A stretch of 64,000 nt of DNA from Cupriavidus basilensis OR16 (GCF_000243095.1 NZ_AHJE01000016.1:174363-238362); one strand, 5' to 3'; counted from the stretch's first letter, positions 1 to 11,077 are shown. The notes: generated from the letters alone by a model not told the origin. Program-made: numbers and translations.

Positions 1-117
1 GCACACCCGAACCCAGGCTGAGGCAGTCAGTGCGATGCTGTGGGTACTTCCACGACGTACTCCTTCTGACTAACGGCCGCAGTTCAGTGGCCTTTGAGTA
101 CTCCGCCGAATCCCGCA
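1..117. other. Left window edge, no gene recognised
   Basis: No convincing coding frame, RNA or repeat was recognised here. It lies just downstream of the stop of the GlxA-type regulator and may contain the end of a gene outside the window. Confidence 0.3.
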
Positions 118-1122
118 TCAAGGCGCTTCGCCCGCCGTTCGATACTGGCTGGGGGTGACACCCGCCCGCTTGCGCATCAGGCGCCTGAGCGCCGTGGCAT
201 CCTCATAACCCACCTGCTCGGCCACTTGCTCGACGGACATCCGGCTCGATTCGATCAGCATGCGGGCGCGATTGAGCCGCACACTCTGCACCAGCGCCAA
301 GGTGCTTTTGCCCGTGGCCTCACGGACATGGCGCGACAACGTTCTCTGGGACATGGCGAACTCGTCCGCCAACGCCTGGACGCTGGGTGGATGCGGCAAC
401 GCGGATTCGATCCGTGCCACCAGGCGGCCGACCAGCGCGTTGCCATTGGACAGCATGGCCGGTACGACAAAGCGGGCTTGTGCTTGCCGGCCGTCGATCA
501 GCAGAACCCGGCTCACCGCGTCGGCAAGGGCAACGCCAAACCGGCGGCGCAACAGGTGAAGCATCAGATCGGTCTGTGCAAACGCGGCGCCGGCCGTGCT
601 TACGTGATCATCCGCGCAGACCATGCGGTCGGCATCGACGATGCAGCGCGGCTCCAGGCGCTGCAACTCGGCCGCCAGCCACCAGGACGTCGTGACCCGG
701 CGCTGCGCCAGCAGGCCCGCGGCCTGAAGCAAGAACACTGCGGAGCAAGATGCCGCGACATGGCCGCCGGACGCGGCATGCGTGGCAACAGCCCGGGCCG
801 CCTGCCGCGCATCCTCGTGCGCCAGGCGGGCCGCGATGGCATTGGCATCGTCGATGCCCAGCCCCGGCACGACCCAGGTCGTCGCCTGCTTCGCCTCCGT
901 ACGCAGCCGCCCTGGCAAGGCTGCGGCTTCGATATGCATGCCGCCGCTCAACGGCACCGAACGGCCCGATGTCGAGACAACACGCCAGGTAGGCCGGGGC
1001 AGATGCATGCGCGGCGCGAGCAGCGACGCCGCGCGCAGGATATCGATCGTCGCGGCCACGCTGGTTGAATAGGCGCCGGACAGCGCCAGGACCGTGAAAT
1101 CCTTCATTGGCTGAAAACGCAT
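118..1122 (-). CDS. GlxA-family AraC-type transcriptional regulator
   Basis: A 334-residue DNA-binding regulator. The N-terminal part (about residues 7-190) has the DJ-1/PfpI (class I glutamine amidotransferase-like) fold seen in GlxA regulators, with a central small-residue stretch GGHVAASCSA where the family carries its nucleophile-elbow region. The C-terminal part (about 230-325) is a double helix-turn-helix AraC domain ending in the typical GYEDATALRRLMRKRAGVTPSQYR pattern (LRRLMRK, TPSQYR). Its start faces the truncated tautomerase and dienelactone hydrolase genes across about 80 bp, so it probably controls them; this is inference. A second Met at 1107 (MKDF) is an alternative start, and neither has a strong ribosome binding site. 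No ligand can be named. Confidence 0.9.
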   Translation of the reverse strand: MRFQPMKDFTVLALSGAYSTSVAATIDILRAASLLAPRMHLPRPTWRVVSTSGRSVPLSGGMHIEAAALPGRLRTEAKQATTWVVPGLGIDDANAIAARLAHEDARQAARAVATHAASGGHVAASCSAVFLLQAAGLLAQRRVTTSWWLAAELQRLEPRCIVDADRMVCADDHVSTAGAAFAQTDLMLHLLRRRFGVALADAVSRVLLIDGRQAQARFVVPAMLSNGNALVGRLVARIESALPHPPSVQALADEFAMSQRTLSRHVREATGKSTLALVQSVRLNRARMLIESSRMSVEQVAEQVGYEDATALRRLMRKRAGVTPSQYRTAGEAP

Positions 1123-1201
1123 TAAACATGTCTAAATTGACACTCGAAGTCTAACGGATCGAAGCGTCTAATGCACCTACCCCAATGACAACTACGCTTC
1201 G

Positions 1202-1327
1202 ATGCCCAATATCCTCATCAACATTCCCAAAGGAGCGTTTGCCGGCCCTGCCCGCGCGGATCTCGCCCGTCGCATCAGCGACGCCACCGGCTACGCGCAC
1301 CTGCGGCATCTGGTGGATGCGGCCTGA
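1202..1327 (+). pseudogene. Truncated tautomerase-family protein (41 aa)
   Basis: A short frame beginning MPNILINIPKGAF and continuing through LARRISDATGY matches the N-terminus of tautomerase/4-oxalocrotonate tautomerase-like proteins, in which Pro2 (exposed after Met removal) is the catalytic base. The similarity stops after about 33 residues and the frame ends after LRHLVDAA. Family members are about 60-130 residues, so most of the protein is missing. It lies 26 bp upstream of the dienelactone hydrolase and was probably its operon partner. The sequence shows the truncation; an internal deletion is the inferred cause. The 41-residue peptide is unlikely to form the active oligomer. Confidence 0.6.
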
Positions 1328-1353
1328 CTATCCAGCGCACGGGAGACGATGCA

Positions 1354-2193
1354 ATGGTGAACCGCAGCATGAATGAGGATGATCGCCTCGAGGATTTCAC
1401 ACGCCGCACGATCACGATCGACGGCGTCGCCAAGGTAGTCCATATGGCGGGCTCGGGGCCGGCCGTGATCGTCATGACGGAGATGCCGGGCATCAGCCCG
1501 CAAGTCGCACGCTTTGCCCGGTGGGTTCGCGATGTGGGCATGACCGTCTACCTGCCGTCGCTCTTCGGCCGCGACGGGGCCGTGCCGGATGCCGAGGCAG
1601 GCGCGGCGGTGTTTCGGCGCGCCTGCGTCAGCGCTGAGTTCCGCGCATTCGCGGCCAATCAGTCAAGCCCGGTGACGCAGTGGCTGAGGGCGCTGGCGAG
1701 GCTGGCGCACAAGGAGCGCGGTGGCCCCGGCGTTGGCGCCATCGGCATGTGTTTCACCGGCAACTTCGCCCTGTCGATGATGCTTGAGCCCGCGATGCTG
1801 GCACCAGTGATCTGCCAACCCTCGCTGCCATTGGACGATCCGGTTGGCATCGAGATGGCGCCTGGCGATCTCGCCGTGGTGCGCGAGCGGCTCAAGCGGG
1901 AAGATCTCACCGTGCTGGCCTATCGCTTCGAGGGCGATCGGTTTTGCAGGGCCGAGCGCTTCGCGGCCTATGCCGAGGCGCTGGGCGACCGATTCGTAGG
2001 ACGCGCGCTGCCGGACAGTGCGGCCAACCCCGATGTCCCGCCCTTCTTTGCCCAGCACGTGGCCTGCCCCCACAGCGTCGTCACCGCCCACCTGATTGAC
2101 CAAGCGGGCGAGCCGACAGCGGCCGCCCGCGACGAAATCCTGTCGTTTTTTGTGCGGCGCCTGCGCTGCGCGGAGGAAGACGAGAAGGGCTAA
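1354..2193 (+). CDS. Dienelactone hydrolase family protein
   Basis: A 279-residue cytoplasmic alpha/beta hydrolase of the dienelactone hydrolase family, which opens lactone or ester substrates in aromatic catabolism. Visible family marks are the nucleophile elbow GMCFTG with Cys133, the Glu43 loop in TEMPGI, Asp195 in RFEGDRF and a His at 240 or 246 completing the Cys-Asp-His triad. Start 1354 is preceded by GGGAGA at the right spacing; an internal Met at codon 6 is possible. The gene follows the tautomerase remnant and diverges from the GlxA-type regulator, which suggests a small inducible catabolic unit. The substrate is not predictable. Confidence 0.88.
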   Translation: MVNRSMNEDDRLEDFTRRTITIDGVAKVVHMAGSGPAVIVMTEMPGISPQVARFARWVRDVGMTVYLPSLFGRDGAVPDAEAGAAVFRRACVSAEFRAFAANQSSPVTQWLRALARLAHKERGGPGVGAIGMCFTGNFALSMMLEPAMLAPVICQPSLPLDDPVGIEMAPGDLAVVRERLKREDLTVLAYRFEGDRFCRAERFAAYAEALGDRFVGRALPDSAANPDVPPFFAQHVACPHSVVTAHLIDQAGEPTAAARDEILSFFVRRLRCAEEDEKG

Positions 2194-2206
2194 GGCCCTC
2201 CAGCCT

Positions 2207-2908
2207 TCAAACCGGCAAGCCTTTCGCCCTCAACACCGCGTCAAAGCGTTCCTGGTCCGTGGTGCCGGTGCGGTTGCCCTCACGGATCGTGGCCTCTTTC
2301 TCCAGGTGCGCGCGCGTTTTGCGCAGCACGTCCGCCACTTCGGCAGCCGGCACCGCGATCACGCCATCGGCATCTCCCACCACCAGGTCGCCCGGCATCA
2401 CCACCAGCCCGGCGCAGGAAACGGGCACGTTGATCTCGCCCGGGCCGTCCTTGCTCGGGCCGCGATGCGTGTGCCCCCGGGCGAAGATCGGCATGCCCTC
2501 CTGCGCCCATTCGCACAGGTCGCGCACCGCGCCGTCGATCACCAGGCCGCCAAGCTTGCGGGCGATGCAGGTGGTACGCATCAGGCCGCCTACCAAGGCC
2601 TGCGTCACATCGCCGCCGCCATCGATCACCAGCACGTCGCCGGCTTCGACCATCATCAGGGCCTTGTGGATCATCAGGTTGTCGCCGGGCCGCACGCGCA
2701 CGGTCAGCGCCGGGCCGCACAGCACGGTATCCAGCCGGGCGTGGTACTGGCGCAGGCCAATGGCGCCCACGTTACGGCTCATGGCATCGCCGATGGCGGC
2801 CACCGGCATCTCGCGCATGGCGGCAACGAGGTCGGCGGCCGGGCCCGCCACGCGTGGGTTGATGCGATAGCCAGCCGGCCACTGCAGTTGCCGGGAATCG
2901 TTACTCAT
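2207..2908 (-). CDS. RraA family protein (HMG/CHA aldolase-like)
   Basis: A 233-residue RraA-like protein. The family includes 4-hydroxy-4-methyl-2-oxoglutarate/4-carboxy-4-hydroxy-2-oxoadipate aldolases and oxaloacetate decarboxylases, which release pyruvate from 2-oxo acids with a divalent metal. The aldolase signature is intact: GGLVIDGAVRD with Arg129 and Asp130, followed by GMPIFARG. It is the last gene of the minus-strand operon Bug-leuC-leuD-aspC-rraA, 57 bp after aspC, so the operon likely hydrates a branched or tricarboxylic acid and cleaves a 2-oxo acid; this is inference. It differs from the second RraA gene near 42.5 kb, which lacks the Arg. Confidence 0.88.
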   Translation of the reverse strand: MSNDSRQLQWPAGYRINPRVAGPAADLVAAMREMPVAAIGDAMSRNVGAIGLRQYHARLDTVLCGPALTVRVRPGDNLMIHKALMMVEAGDVLVIDGGGDVTQALVGGLMRTTCIARKLGGLVIDGAVRDLCEWAQEGMPIFARGHTHRGPSKDGPGEINVPVSCAGLVVMPGDLVVGDADGVIAVPAAEVADVLRKTRAHLEKEATIREGNRTGTTDQERFDAVLRAKGLPV

Positions 2909-2965
2909 GGCGAAACTCCGAATCGGGTGTAGCCAGCGCCGGGCTCGGCGCTGGCGGGTAGGTTG

Positions 2966-4760
<1,795 letters not shown>

Positions 4761-4764
<4 letters not shown>

Positions 4765-6090
4765 TGCGCCACCTCGCGCGGATCGACCAGGTGGCCGGTG
4801 ACGGCGGCGCTGGCGCAGGCGCGCGGCGACGCCAGGAAAATCTCCGACGCTCGATTGCCCATGCGGCCCTTGAAATTACGGTTGGCGGTGGAGATCACGC
4901 GCATGCCGTCGGCGGGAATGCTGCCGCAGGTGCCGCAGCAGGCGCCGCAGCCAGGCGGCTGGATCTCCGCCCCGAACGCCGCGAACTCCGCCAGCAGGCC
5001 GTCGCTCTCCAGCTCCGCGCGGACCGCTTCCGATGCGGGCGTCACCACCAGCCGCACGCCAGGCGCCACGCCACCGCCCGCGCGCAGTACGTCCAGCGCT
5101 TCGCGGTAGTCCTTGCTGCGCCCGCCGGTGCAGGTGCCGAGGTAGACCATGCCAATCTTCAAGGCCGGCGCCTGCGCCAGATCGAGCACATCGTCCACGC
5201 GATGCGGCAACGCCACCTGCGGCGTGACGGCTGACAGGTCGAAGTCGAGCGTATCGACATAGGTCGCGTCATCATCCGCCGCCACCGGCACATAAGCCTG
5301 CGCAGTGCGCCCGGCGAGATAGGCCGCCGTGCAACCGTCGAAGGGAAACAGGCCCGCCTTGGCGCCCATCTCCACCGACATATTGGCCAGCACGATGCGG
5401 TCGTCCATATCGAGCGCGGCAAGACCGGGCCCGCCGAACTCCAGCGCAAGGTAGCTCGCGCCGCCCGCGCCGATGCGACGCGCCATGGCCAGCGCCAGGT
5501 CCTTGGCCGACGCGTACGCCGGCAAGGCGCCTTGCAGCCGGATACGCAGCGAGCCGGGCACCTTGAGCCAAAGCTGGTTGCACTGCAGGACGCCGGCCAG
5601 GTCGGATGAGCCGATGCCCGTTCCGAACGCGTTGAGCGCGCCGTAGCTCACCGCATGCGAGTCGGCCCCCACACGAGCTGGCCGGGCAGCGCCCGGCCGC
5701 GCTCCAGCATGAGCTGGTGGCCGATGCCCTCGCCCACCTCGAACACCCCGACGCCATGCGCCAGGGCGTAGTCCCGCGCGACGTCCTGCAGGGCCAACGC
5801 GCGCGCGCCGGAGCTTGGGCCGTAGTGATCCAGCGCAAAGACCACGCGTTCGGCCGAGCCGGTCCCGGCAAGGCCTCGCCCTGCGGCTGCATCTGCCGCA
5901 GGTAGTCGAGCGCCATGGGGATCGAGCCATCCGTGCCCATGGTGGCATCCGGCTCGCAGATCGCCAGGTCGCCGGCGCGCAGGTCGCGGCCGGCGGCGCG
6001 GGAGAGCAGCTTCTCCGCCAGGGTCCTGCCAGTGCGCGGCGTATCCGATGTCTTCATCGCCTTCATCGCCTTCATCGCCTTCATCGCCAT
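4761..6090 (-). pseudogene. leuC: Frameshifted 3-isopropylmalate dehydratase large subunit (LeuC/aconitase family)
   Basis: LeuC/aconitase homology is continuous only when three frames are joined. The N-terminal part (TLAEKLL, GDLAICEPDATMGTDGS) reads from 6090; the middle (MVFALDHYGPSSG, GVGVFEVGEGIGHQLM) is in a second frame; the rest (GADSHAVSYGALNAFGTGIGSSD to the end) is in a third. The first break is near 5865, where GGGACC reads as if one base were lost; the second is near 5668, where GTGTGGGG stands where GTGGTGGGG would restore QLVVGADSH. The iron-sulfur cysteines remain in YLGTCTGG and PPGCGACCGTC. It overlaps leuD by 4 bp and starts 7 bp after the Bug gene. It may be a true pseudogene or an error artefact. 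Confidence 0.8.
6052..6090 (-). repeat. Tandem ATGAAGGCG repeats at the leuC start
   Basis: On the minus strand the leuC start region reads ATGGCG followed by repeated ATGAAGGCG units, encoding MAMKAMKAMKAMK. Each 9-bp unit supplies both a possible start codon and an AAGG that could serve as a ribosome binding site for the next ATG. The true start could be any of the four; no good Shine-Dalgarno sequence precedes the first. Confidence 0.75.
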
Positions 6091-6097
6091 CAGCGGA

Positions 6098-6870
6098 TCA
6101 ATTCAGCTTGAGGTTGGCGCTCTTGACGACCTTCCCCCATTTTTCATGTTCGGATTGAATCTGGCGGGCGAAGACTTCGGGCGAGCCGCCAACGGGCTCC
6201 ACGCCAAGCTGCACCAGCTTGTCCCTGACCTCCTCGGTGGCGAGGATGTGATCGATCGCACGGTTGAGCTTGAGCACGATCGCGCGCGGCGTACCGGCAG
6301 GGGCCACCACGCCGCTCCATGACAGCGACTCGTAGCCCTTCAGCCCTGCCTCATCCACGGTCGGCACATTGGGCAGGCCAGGAAGGCGCTTGCGACTGGT
6401 CACCGCCAGCGCGCGCAGCTTGCCCTGCTGCACAAAGCCGATGGAGGAAGGCGCGTTATCGAACAGCATCGTCACCTGCCCGCCGAGCAGGTCAGTCAGC
6501 GCGGAGGCGCTGCCCTTGTAGGGCACATGCAGGATGTCAACGCCAGACATGGACTTGAACAGCTCGCCCGACAAATGCGTGGAGCTGCCCGGCCCCGACG
6601 AGGCAAAGCTGAGCGAGCCCGGCTTGCTCTTGGCCAGCGCCACCAGTTCCGGCACGGTGGTCACCGGCAGGCTCGGCGACACCACCAGGATGTTCGCGTT
6701 TTGCGTGACGTAGCTCACCGGCACGAAATCCTTGGCCACGTTGTAGCCCATGCGGCTGTACAGATGGTCGTTGATCGACAGCACGCCGGTAGCGCCCATC
6801 AGCAGCGTGTAGCCATCGGCCGGGGACTTGGCCACCAGTTCCGCGCCGATATTGCCGCTGGCGCCGGTCA
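6098..6870 (-). pseudogene. 5'-truncated Bug-family (TctC-like) solute-binding protein
   Basis: This is the C-terminal two thirds or more of a tripartite-tricarboxylate-transporter type periplasmic receptor. Homology begins abruptly at GASGNIGAELVAKSPADGYTL and runs through FASSGPGSSTHLSGELF, VPYKGSASALTDLLGGQ and APAGTPR to the stop. The signal peptide and the first lobe (PxKPIRLIVPFPPGG in intact members) are absent. Upstream of about 6865 the frame runs antisense into a LysR gene, giving a spurious N-terminus. A complete member would be about 320 residues. It is the first gene of the leuC-leuD-aspC-rraA operon and was presumably the substrate receptor; as sequenced it could not be exported. 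Confidence 0.85.
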
Positions 6871-7688
6871 TCCAGCAGCTGGAAGAAGCGGTAGACCTGA
6901 AGATGTTCGACCGCACCACCCGGCGCGTGGCCCTGACCGAACACGCCGAGCGCTTCCGGGCCGAGGCGGAGAAAGTCGTCAACGGCTTCGACAGTTCGGT
7001 CTACGACCTGATGGCGCTGTCCCAGGGCAGCCGCGGGCATATCCGCATCGTCGCCGCCGCCTCGGTCATCAACCACTTCCTGGTCCGCGCCATCCCCAGG
7101 TTCCGCGAGAGCTATCCCGGCATCACCATCTCCCTGCGCAACCCCGTCGCCCGGCAAGCCGAGCGGCTGGTGCTGGAAGGCGAAGTGGATTTCGCCATCG
7201 ACAGCAAATACCAGGGCCATGAAGGCCTCGACTACACGCCACTGGTCGCCGACTGCTACGGCGTGGTCTGCCACCGCGACCTGCCGCTGGCGCAACTGGA
7301 GCGCCCCGTGTGCTGGGCCGACCTGACGCCCGAACAATATGTCGGCTTCAGCGCGGACACCGGCATCGGCCACTTCCTGCGCAGCCACGCCGGCAACTGG
7401 CCCGTGCTCGGCGGCCAGCACGATGAAGTGGAAAGCACCAGTTCGCTGTTCGCCATGCTCAGCATGGGCAAGCAATACTCGGTGCTGCCGGCGCTGGCGA
7501 ACAAGGGACGCGAGTATCCCGACCTGGTCTTCAGGGAATTGCACGAGCCGCTTTTGTCGCGGGAGATTTGCGTGATCACGCGGCCGTTGCGGTCGCTGTC
7601 ACCGAGTGCGCAGCGGCTGCTGGGGATCTTGCTGGAGCAGATTCGGGGACAGGCCATGCCGGCAGGGGTGTCGGTGCAAGCAACATAG
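6867..7688 (+). pseudogene. 5'-truncated LysR-family regulator
   Basis: LysR homology starts at VIQQLEEAVDLKMFDRTTRR, which normally follows the helix-turn-helix, and continues through the complete effector-binding domain (GHIRIVAAASV, FAIDSKY, VEVESTSSLFAMLSMG-like region, stop at 7688). The first 40 or so residues with most of the DNA-binding helices are gone. The nominal frame upstream to 6828 is only the antisense of the Bug gene. It diverged from the Bug-leuC operon and was presumably its regulator. The loss coincides with the Bug 5' truncation, pointing to one deletion spanning both starts and the shared promoter. Confidence 0.85.
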
Positions 7689-8080
7689 CAACGTCCCAGG
7701 CCCCCGGTTGAATGCCTCGTTGACAACCCTCGAGAGCGCAATGCCGTTCAGGATTGACTGAACGGCATAGCGTGAGACGCGCTCGATGCGGACCTCGCCC
7801 GCATCGAAGCCGCCGGCGGCACCGCCTCCGGCCACGTCGTCGACATGGCCGAGCGCGAATCGGTGGCGGCGTTCTTCGCCAGGCTTCCCCGCCTCGACTA
7901 ACTCTTCGCACCCGGCGCCACCTACCAGGTCGCGTCCATCCACAGCGATGACCACGACGCGGTGCAAGCGGCGCCGCGCGGCGCGTCGTCGTCCTTCCCC
8001 GAATTCGCATACCATGCCGGAGTGCGCCGCGGGCCCGCCGCTCAGGATCGACGGCAGCGACGCTTAAAAGGAGAGGCAAG
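7689..8080. other. Intergenic stretch with a short-chain dehydrogenase-like remnant
   Basis: Apart from the SDR-like remnant at 7791-7898 nothing clear is seen. The last bases before 8081 hold AGGAGAGG, the ribosome binding site of the aldo/keto reductase. Frame-open sequence after the remnant's stop is not recognised. Confidence 0.4.
7791..7898 (+). pseudogene. Possible short-chain dehydrogenase/reductase remnant
   Basis: One frame reads DLARIEAAGGTASGH, then VVDMAERESVAAFFARLPRLD and a stop. This resembles the second beta-alpha unit of classical SDR enzymes, where a variable Asp follows the strand (VDMAERESV) and the next unit begins RLD-ILVNNAG. No GxxxGxG start or catalytic YxxxK is present nearby, so only about 36 codons remain. 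The assignment rests on a short motif. Confidence 0.35.
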
Positions 8081-9058
8081 ATGGACTATGTAAGGTTTGG
8101 CTCGACGGGGCTGACAGTCTCCCGGCTGTGCCTGGGCTGCATGACCTACGGCGTGCCCGAGCGCGGCAACCACCCCTGGACGCTTGGCGAAGAAGCCAGC
8201 CGCCCGCTGATCCGGCAGGCGATCGAGGCTGGCATCAATTTCTTCGATACCGCCAACGTGTATTCCGACGGCACCTCCGAGGAATTCGTCGGGCGCGCGC
8301 TGAAGGACTTCTCCAGCCGCGACGACGTGGTGATCGCCACCAAGGTGCATGGCCGCATGCGCCCCGGCCCCAATGGGGCCGGCCTGTCGCGCCGCGCCAT
8401 CCTGGCCGAGATCGACAACAGCCTGCGCCGCCTCGGCACCGACCACGTCGACTTGTACCAGATCCACCGCTGGGATCCGCATACGCCCATCGAGGAAACC
8501 CTCGAAGCGCTCCACGACGTGGTCAAGGCGGGCAAGGCACGCTACATCGGCGCATCCTCGATGTATGCCTGGCAGTTCTCCAAGGCCATCCACACCTCGC
8601 GCCTGCACGGCTGGACGCAGTTCGCCAGCATGCAGGACCATGTGAACCTGCTCAACCGCGAAGAAGAGCGCGAGATGCTGCCGCTATGCGCCGCCGAGGG
8701 CATCGCGGTAATGCCGTGGAGCCCGCTGGCGCGCGGGCGCCTGACCCGGCCTTGGCATGCCGGCAGCGCCCGCGAGGAAAGCGACACATTTGGCAAGACG
8801 CTGTACCGCAATACCGAGGAGTCGGACCGCAAGGTGGTGGAGCAGGTGCACGCCATTGCGCAGGCGCGCGGCGTGCCGGCTGCCCAGGTGGCGCTGGCGT
8901 GGTTGTCGCAGAAGCGCGAGATCACCTCGCCGATCATTGGCGCGTCCAAGCCGCACCATATCGAGGACGCCGTGGCAGCACTCTCGCTCGGCCTCACGCT
9001 TGAGGAAATCGCCGCGCTGGAGGCGCCCTACGTGCCGCACGCGCCCGTGGGCTTCTGA
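8081..9058 (+). CDS. Aldo/keto reductase (325 aa)
   Basis: An NADPH-dependent oxidoreductase of the AKR superfamily, (beta/alpha)8 barrel, cytoplasmic. Catalytic residues are visible: Asp56 and Tyr61 in FFDTANVYSDGTSEE, Lys88 in VVIATKVHG and His129 in LYQIHRWDP. The cofactor phosphate-binding end is PIIGASKPHHIEDA near the C-terminus. Length and motifs match the YajO/YhdN-like group that reduces aldehydes or ketones of unknown identity. The start has AGGAGAGG immediately upstream. It is flanked by a damaged LysR/SDR region and a broken efflux pump, so neighbours give no clue to substrate. Confidence 0.93.
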   Translation: MDYVRFGSTGLTVSRLCLGCMTYGVPERGNHPWTLGEEASRPLIRQAIEAGINFFDTANVYSDGTSEEFVGRALKDFSSRDDVVIATKVHGRMRPGPNGAGLSRRAILAEIDNSLRRLGTDHVDLYQIHRWDPHTPIEETLEALHDVVKAGKARYIGASSMYAWQFSKAIHTSRLHGWTQFASMQDHVNLLNREEEREMLPLCAAEGIAVMPWSPLARGRLTRPWHAGSAREESDTFGKTLYRNTEESDRKVVEQVHAIAQARGVPAAQVALAWLSQKREITSPIIGASKPHHIEDAVAALSLGLTLEEIAALEAPYVPHAPVGF

Positions 9059-9102
9059 AGCGGCAATGGCAACGACGGCCCCGGTGAACGACCGGCGGCC
9101 GG

Positions 9103-10508
9103 TCATTCGCCGGAGGGCTGCAAGGCCCCCGCGCCCGGGTCGCGCGTGAGCAGCCGCAAACCGCTGGCAATGCTGGCCACGCCCGCGAAGCCCGCACCAA
9201 TTGCCAGCGCCAGCGTGGGGCCGTGGCGGCCCGCAATGCCGAAGCTGAGCGCGACCAGCGCCGCGCCGGTCGCCTGGCCAAGCAGGCGCGCGGTGGCAAT
9301 CACACCGCTGGCGCCGCCGGCGCGCTCACGTGGCGCGCTCGACATCAGCGCCTTGAGGTTGGGCGACTGGAAAAAACCGAAGCCCGCGCCGCAGATGGCC
9401 ATGCGGATGCCGATATCCAGCGCGCTGGGATGCGCCGGCAGCAGCGCCAGCGACGCCATGCCCATGCACATCACCGCCAGCCCCGCGCCGCCAAGCAAGC
9501 CCGGCGGATAGCGGTCCGACAGCCGCCCGGCCAGCGGTGCCATCAGCGCCACCACGGCCGACCACGGCGTCATCAGGAAGCCCGTCTCGATCGGGCTGCG
9601 CCCCAGCACGCTCTCGAAGTAGAACGGCAGCGACACAAAGGCCAGCCCCTGCGCGGCGAAGGAGCAGATCGCGGTCATGGTCGACAGCGCGAACATGGGC
9701 CGCTTGAGCAAATAGCATCGGCGCGGGATGGCCGCGCTCGCGGCGCAGCAGCAGCACGAACGCCACCAGGAACAAGGCCGCCGCCGCCAGCGACTGCGCC
9801 AGCGGCGCGCGTTGGGCCCCTCCCCAGCGCGAAGATCAGCGAAGCGAACATCACCACGTTCAGCCCCGCCGCGACGCGGTCAAAGCGATGCGCGCCACGC
9901 ACTGTCTGGGGCAGCGCGGGCCAGGCGATGTAGAGCGCCAGCAGGCCGATCGGCAGGTTCACCGCGAACAGCCACGGCCACGGCCCCAGCGACAGGATGA
10001 TCGAGGCCACCGTAGGCCCGACGGCAAACGACACGCCAACCACCAGCGCGTTGAGCCCGACGCCGCGCCCAAGCCGGTGCGGCGGAAAGATCGCGCTGAT
10101 CAGCGCCGCGTTCACGCTCATGATGGCGCTCGCGCCCACGCCCTGCAGCAGCCGGGCGGCGACCAGCGTGGGCAGCGACCAGGAGAGTGCGCAGACCACC
10201 GACGCGACAATGAACAACATCAACCCGCCGAGATACACGCGCCGGTGCCCGACGATGCCGCCCAGCGCCGCGAACGGCAGCAGCGTGGCCACCATGGCAA
10301 GCTGGTAGGCATTGATGACCCAGACGGATGCCGCCGGGGTGGCGTGCAGCGAGGCCGCGATGTTGGGCAGTGCGGTGTTGGCGATCGCCGTATCGAGCGT
10401 AGCGAGTGAGACCGCCACCAGGATCGCGGCCATGCCGCGGCGCTCCAGCGCCGTCATGGGCGCGTCCGCCGCGCGAGGGTGGAGATTGGGTTCTGCTGTG
10501 TTCGACAC
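9103..10508 (-). pseudogene. Frameshifted DHA2-type MFS drug efflux transporter
   Basis: The N-terminal half (MSNTAEPN to LIFALG, start 10508) and the C-terminal half (KRPMFALSTMTAICSF to the stop at 9103) are typical of EmrB/QacA-like proton-driven exporters, with LDTAIANTALPNIA and a WVINAYQLAMVATLLPFAALGG helix in the first half. They lie in different frames. Between them a third frame carries PLAQSLAAAALFLVAF and VLLLRRERGHPAPML. Breaks are near 9820-9832 (a GGGGAGGGGCCC context) and near 9712. The intact protein would have about 465 residues and 12-14 membrane helices. Homopolymer context at the first break makes an indel error plausible; decay is equally possible. Confidence 0.82.
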
Positions 10509-10723
10509 TGTCTTTGCCGGTTACCGCCGCGCCCGGGCCGCGGCGCGCGATGCGCCTGCGCCCTGCGCGATTGTCTGATACATGCGCCCTGACCCGCCCT
10601 CTCGATGCGAGCGGGACCATGGCAAGCCGACACGATACGGGAAAACGCGAATACCTGCAGGCGGCGGTGGCGCCCGCGGATAGGCAAATCACGGCTAGAA
10701 CGGTGCCTGGAGATGCACCGGCA

Positions 10724-11077
10724 CTACGCTGCCGACCACACCGCCAGTTCGTAGCCATCCGGGTCCCGGAAGTGAAAACGCCGCCCGCCCGGGAACGAGA
10801 AAACCGCCCGGACCACGGTGCCGCCGGCTGCCTCCACGCCCCGCTGCGCCTGTGCCAGGTCATCCGCATACAGGATCACGAGCGGCCCGCCAGGGCGGAT
10901 CGCTTCGCCCGTGGTGAAGCCACCGGTCAGCCGGCCATCGCTGAACTCGCAGTAAGCGGGGCCATAATCGGTGAAGGTCCAGCCGAAGGCGGCGCCATAA
11001 AATGCCTTGCTACGCGCGATGTCGCTGACGTTGAACTCGATGTTGTCGATCTGCCGGTCCTGGCCTCTGGTGCCCAT
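10724..11077 (-). CDS. VOC family protein (glyoxalase/bleomycin-resistance fold)
   Basis: A 117-residue vicinal-oxygen-chelate protein with paired beta-alpha-beta-beta-beta units: IDNIEFNVSDIARSKAFYGAAFGW at the start and GRRFHFRDPDGYELAVW at the end, the latter carrying the conserved metal-site region. Members include glyoxalases, dioxygenases and antibiotic-binding proteins; this single-domain form likely dimerises. It stands alone between the broken MFS gene and the metallophosphoesterase. The start at 11077 is preceded by AGGGAGTTC. No substrate can be assigned. Confidence 0.85.
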   Translation of the reverse strand: MGTRGQDRQIDNIEFNVSDIARSKAFYGAAFGWTFTDYGPAYCEFSDGRLTGGFTTGEAIRPGGPLVILYADDLAQAQRGVEAAGGTVVRAVFSFPGGRRFHFRDPDGYELAVWSAA

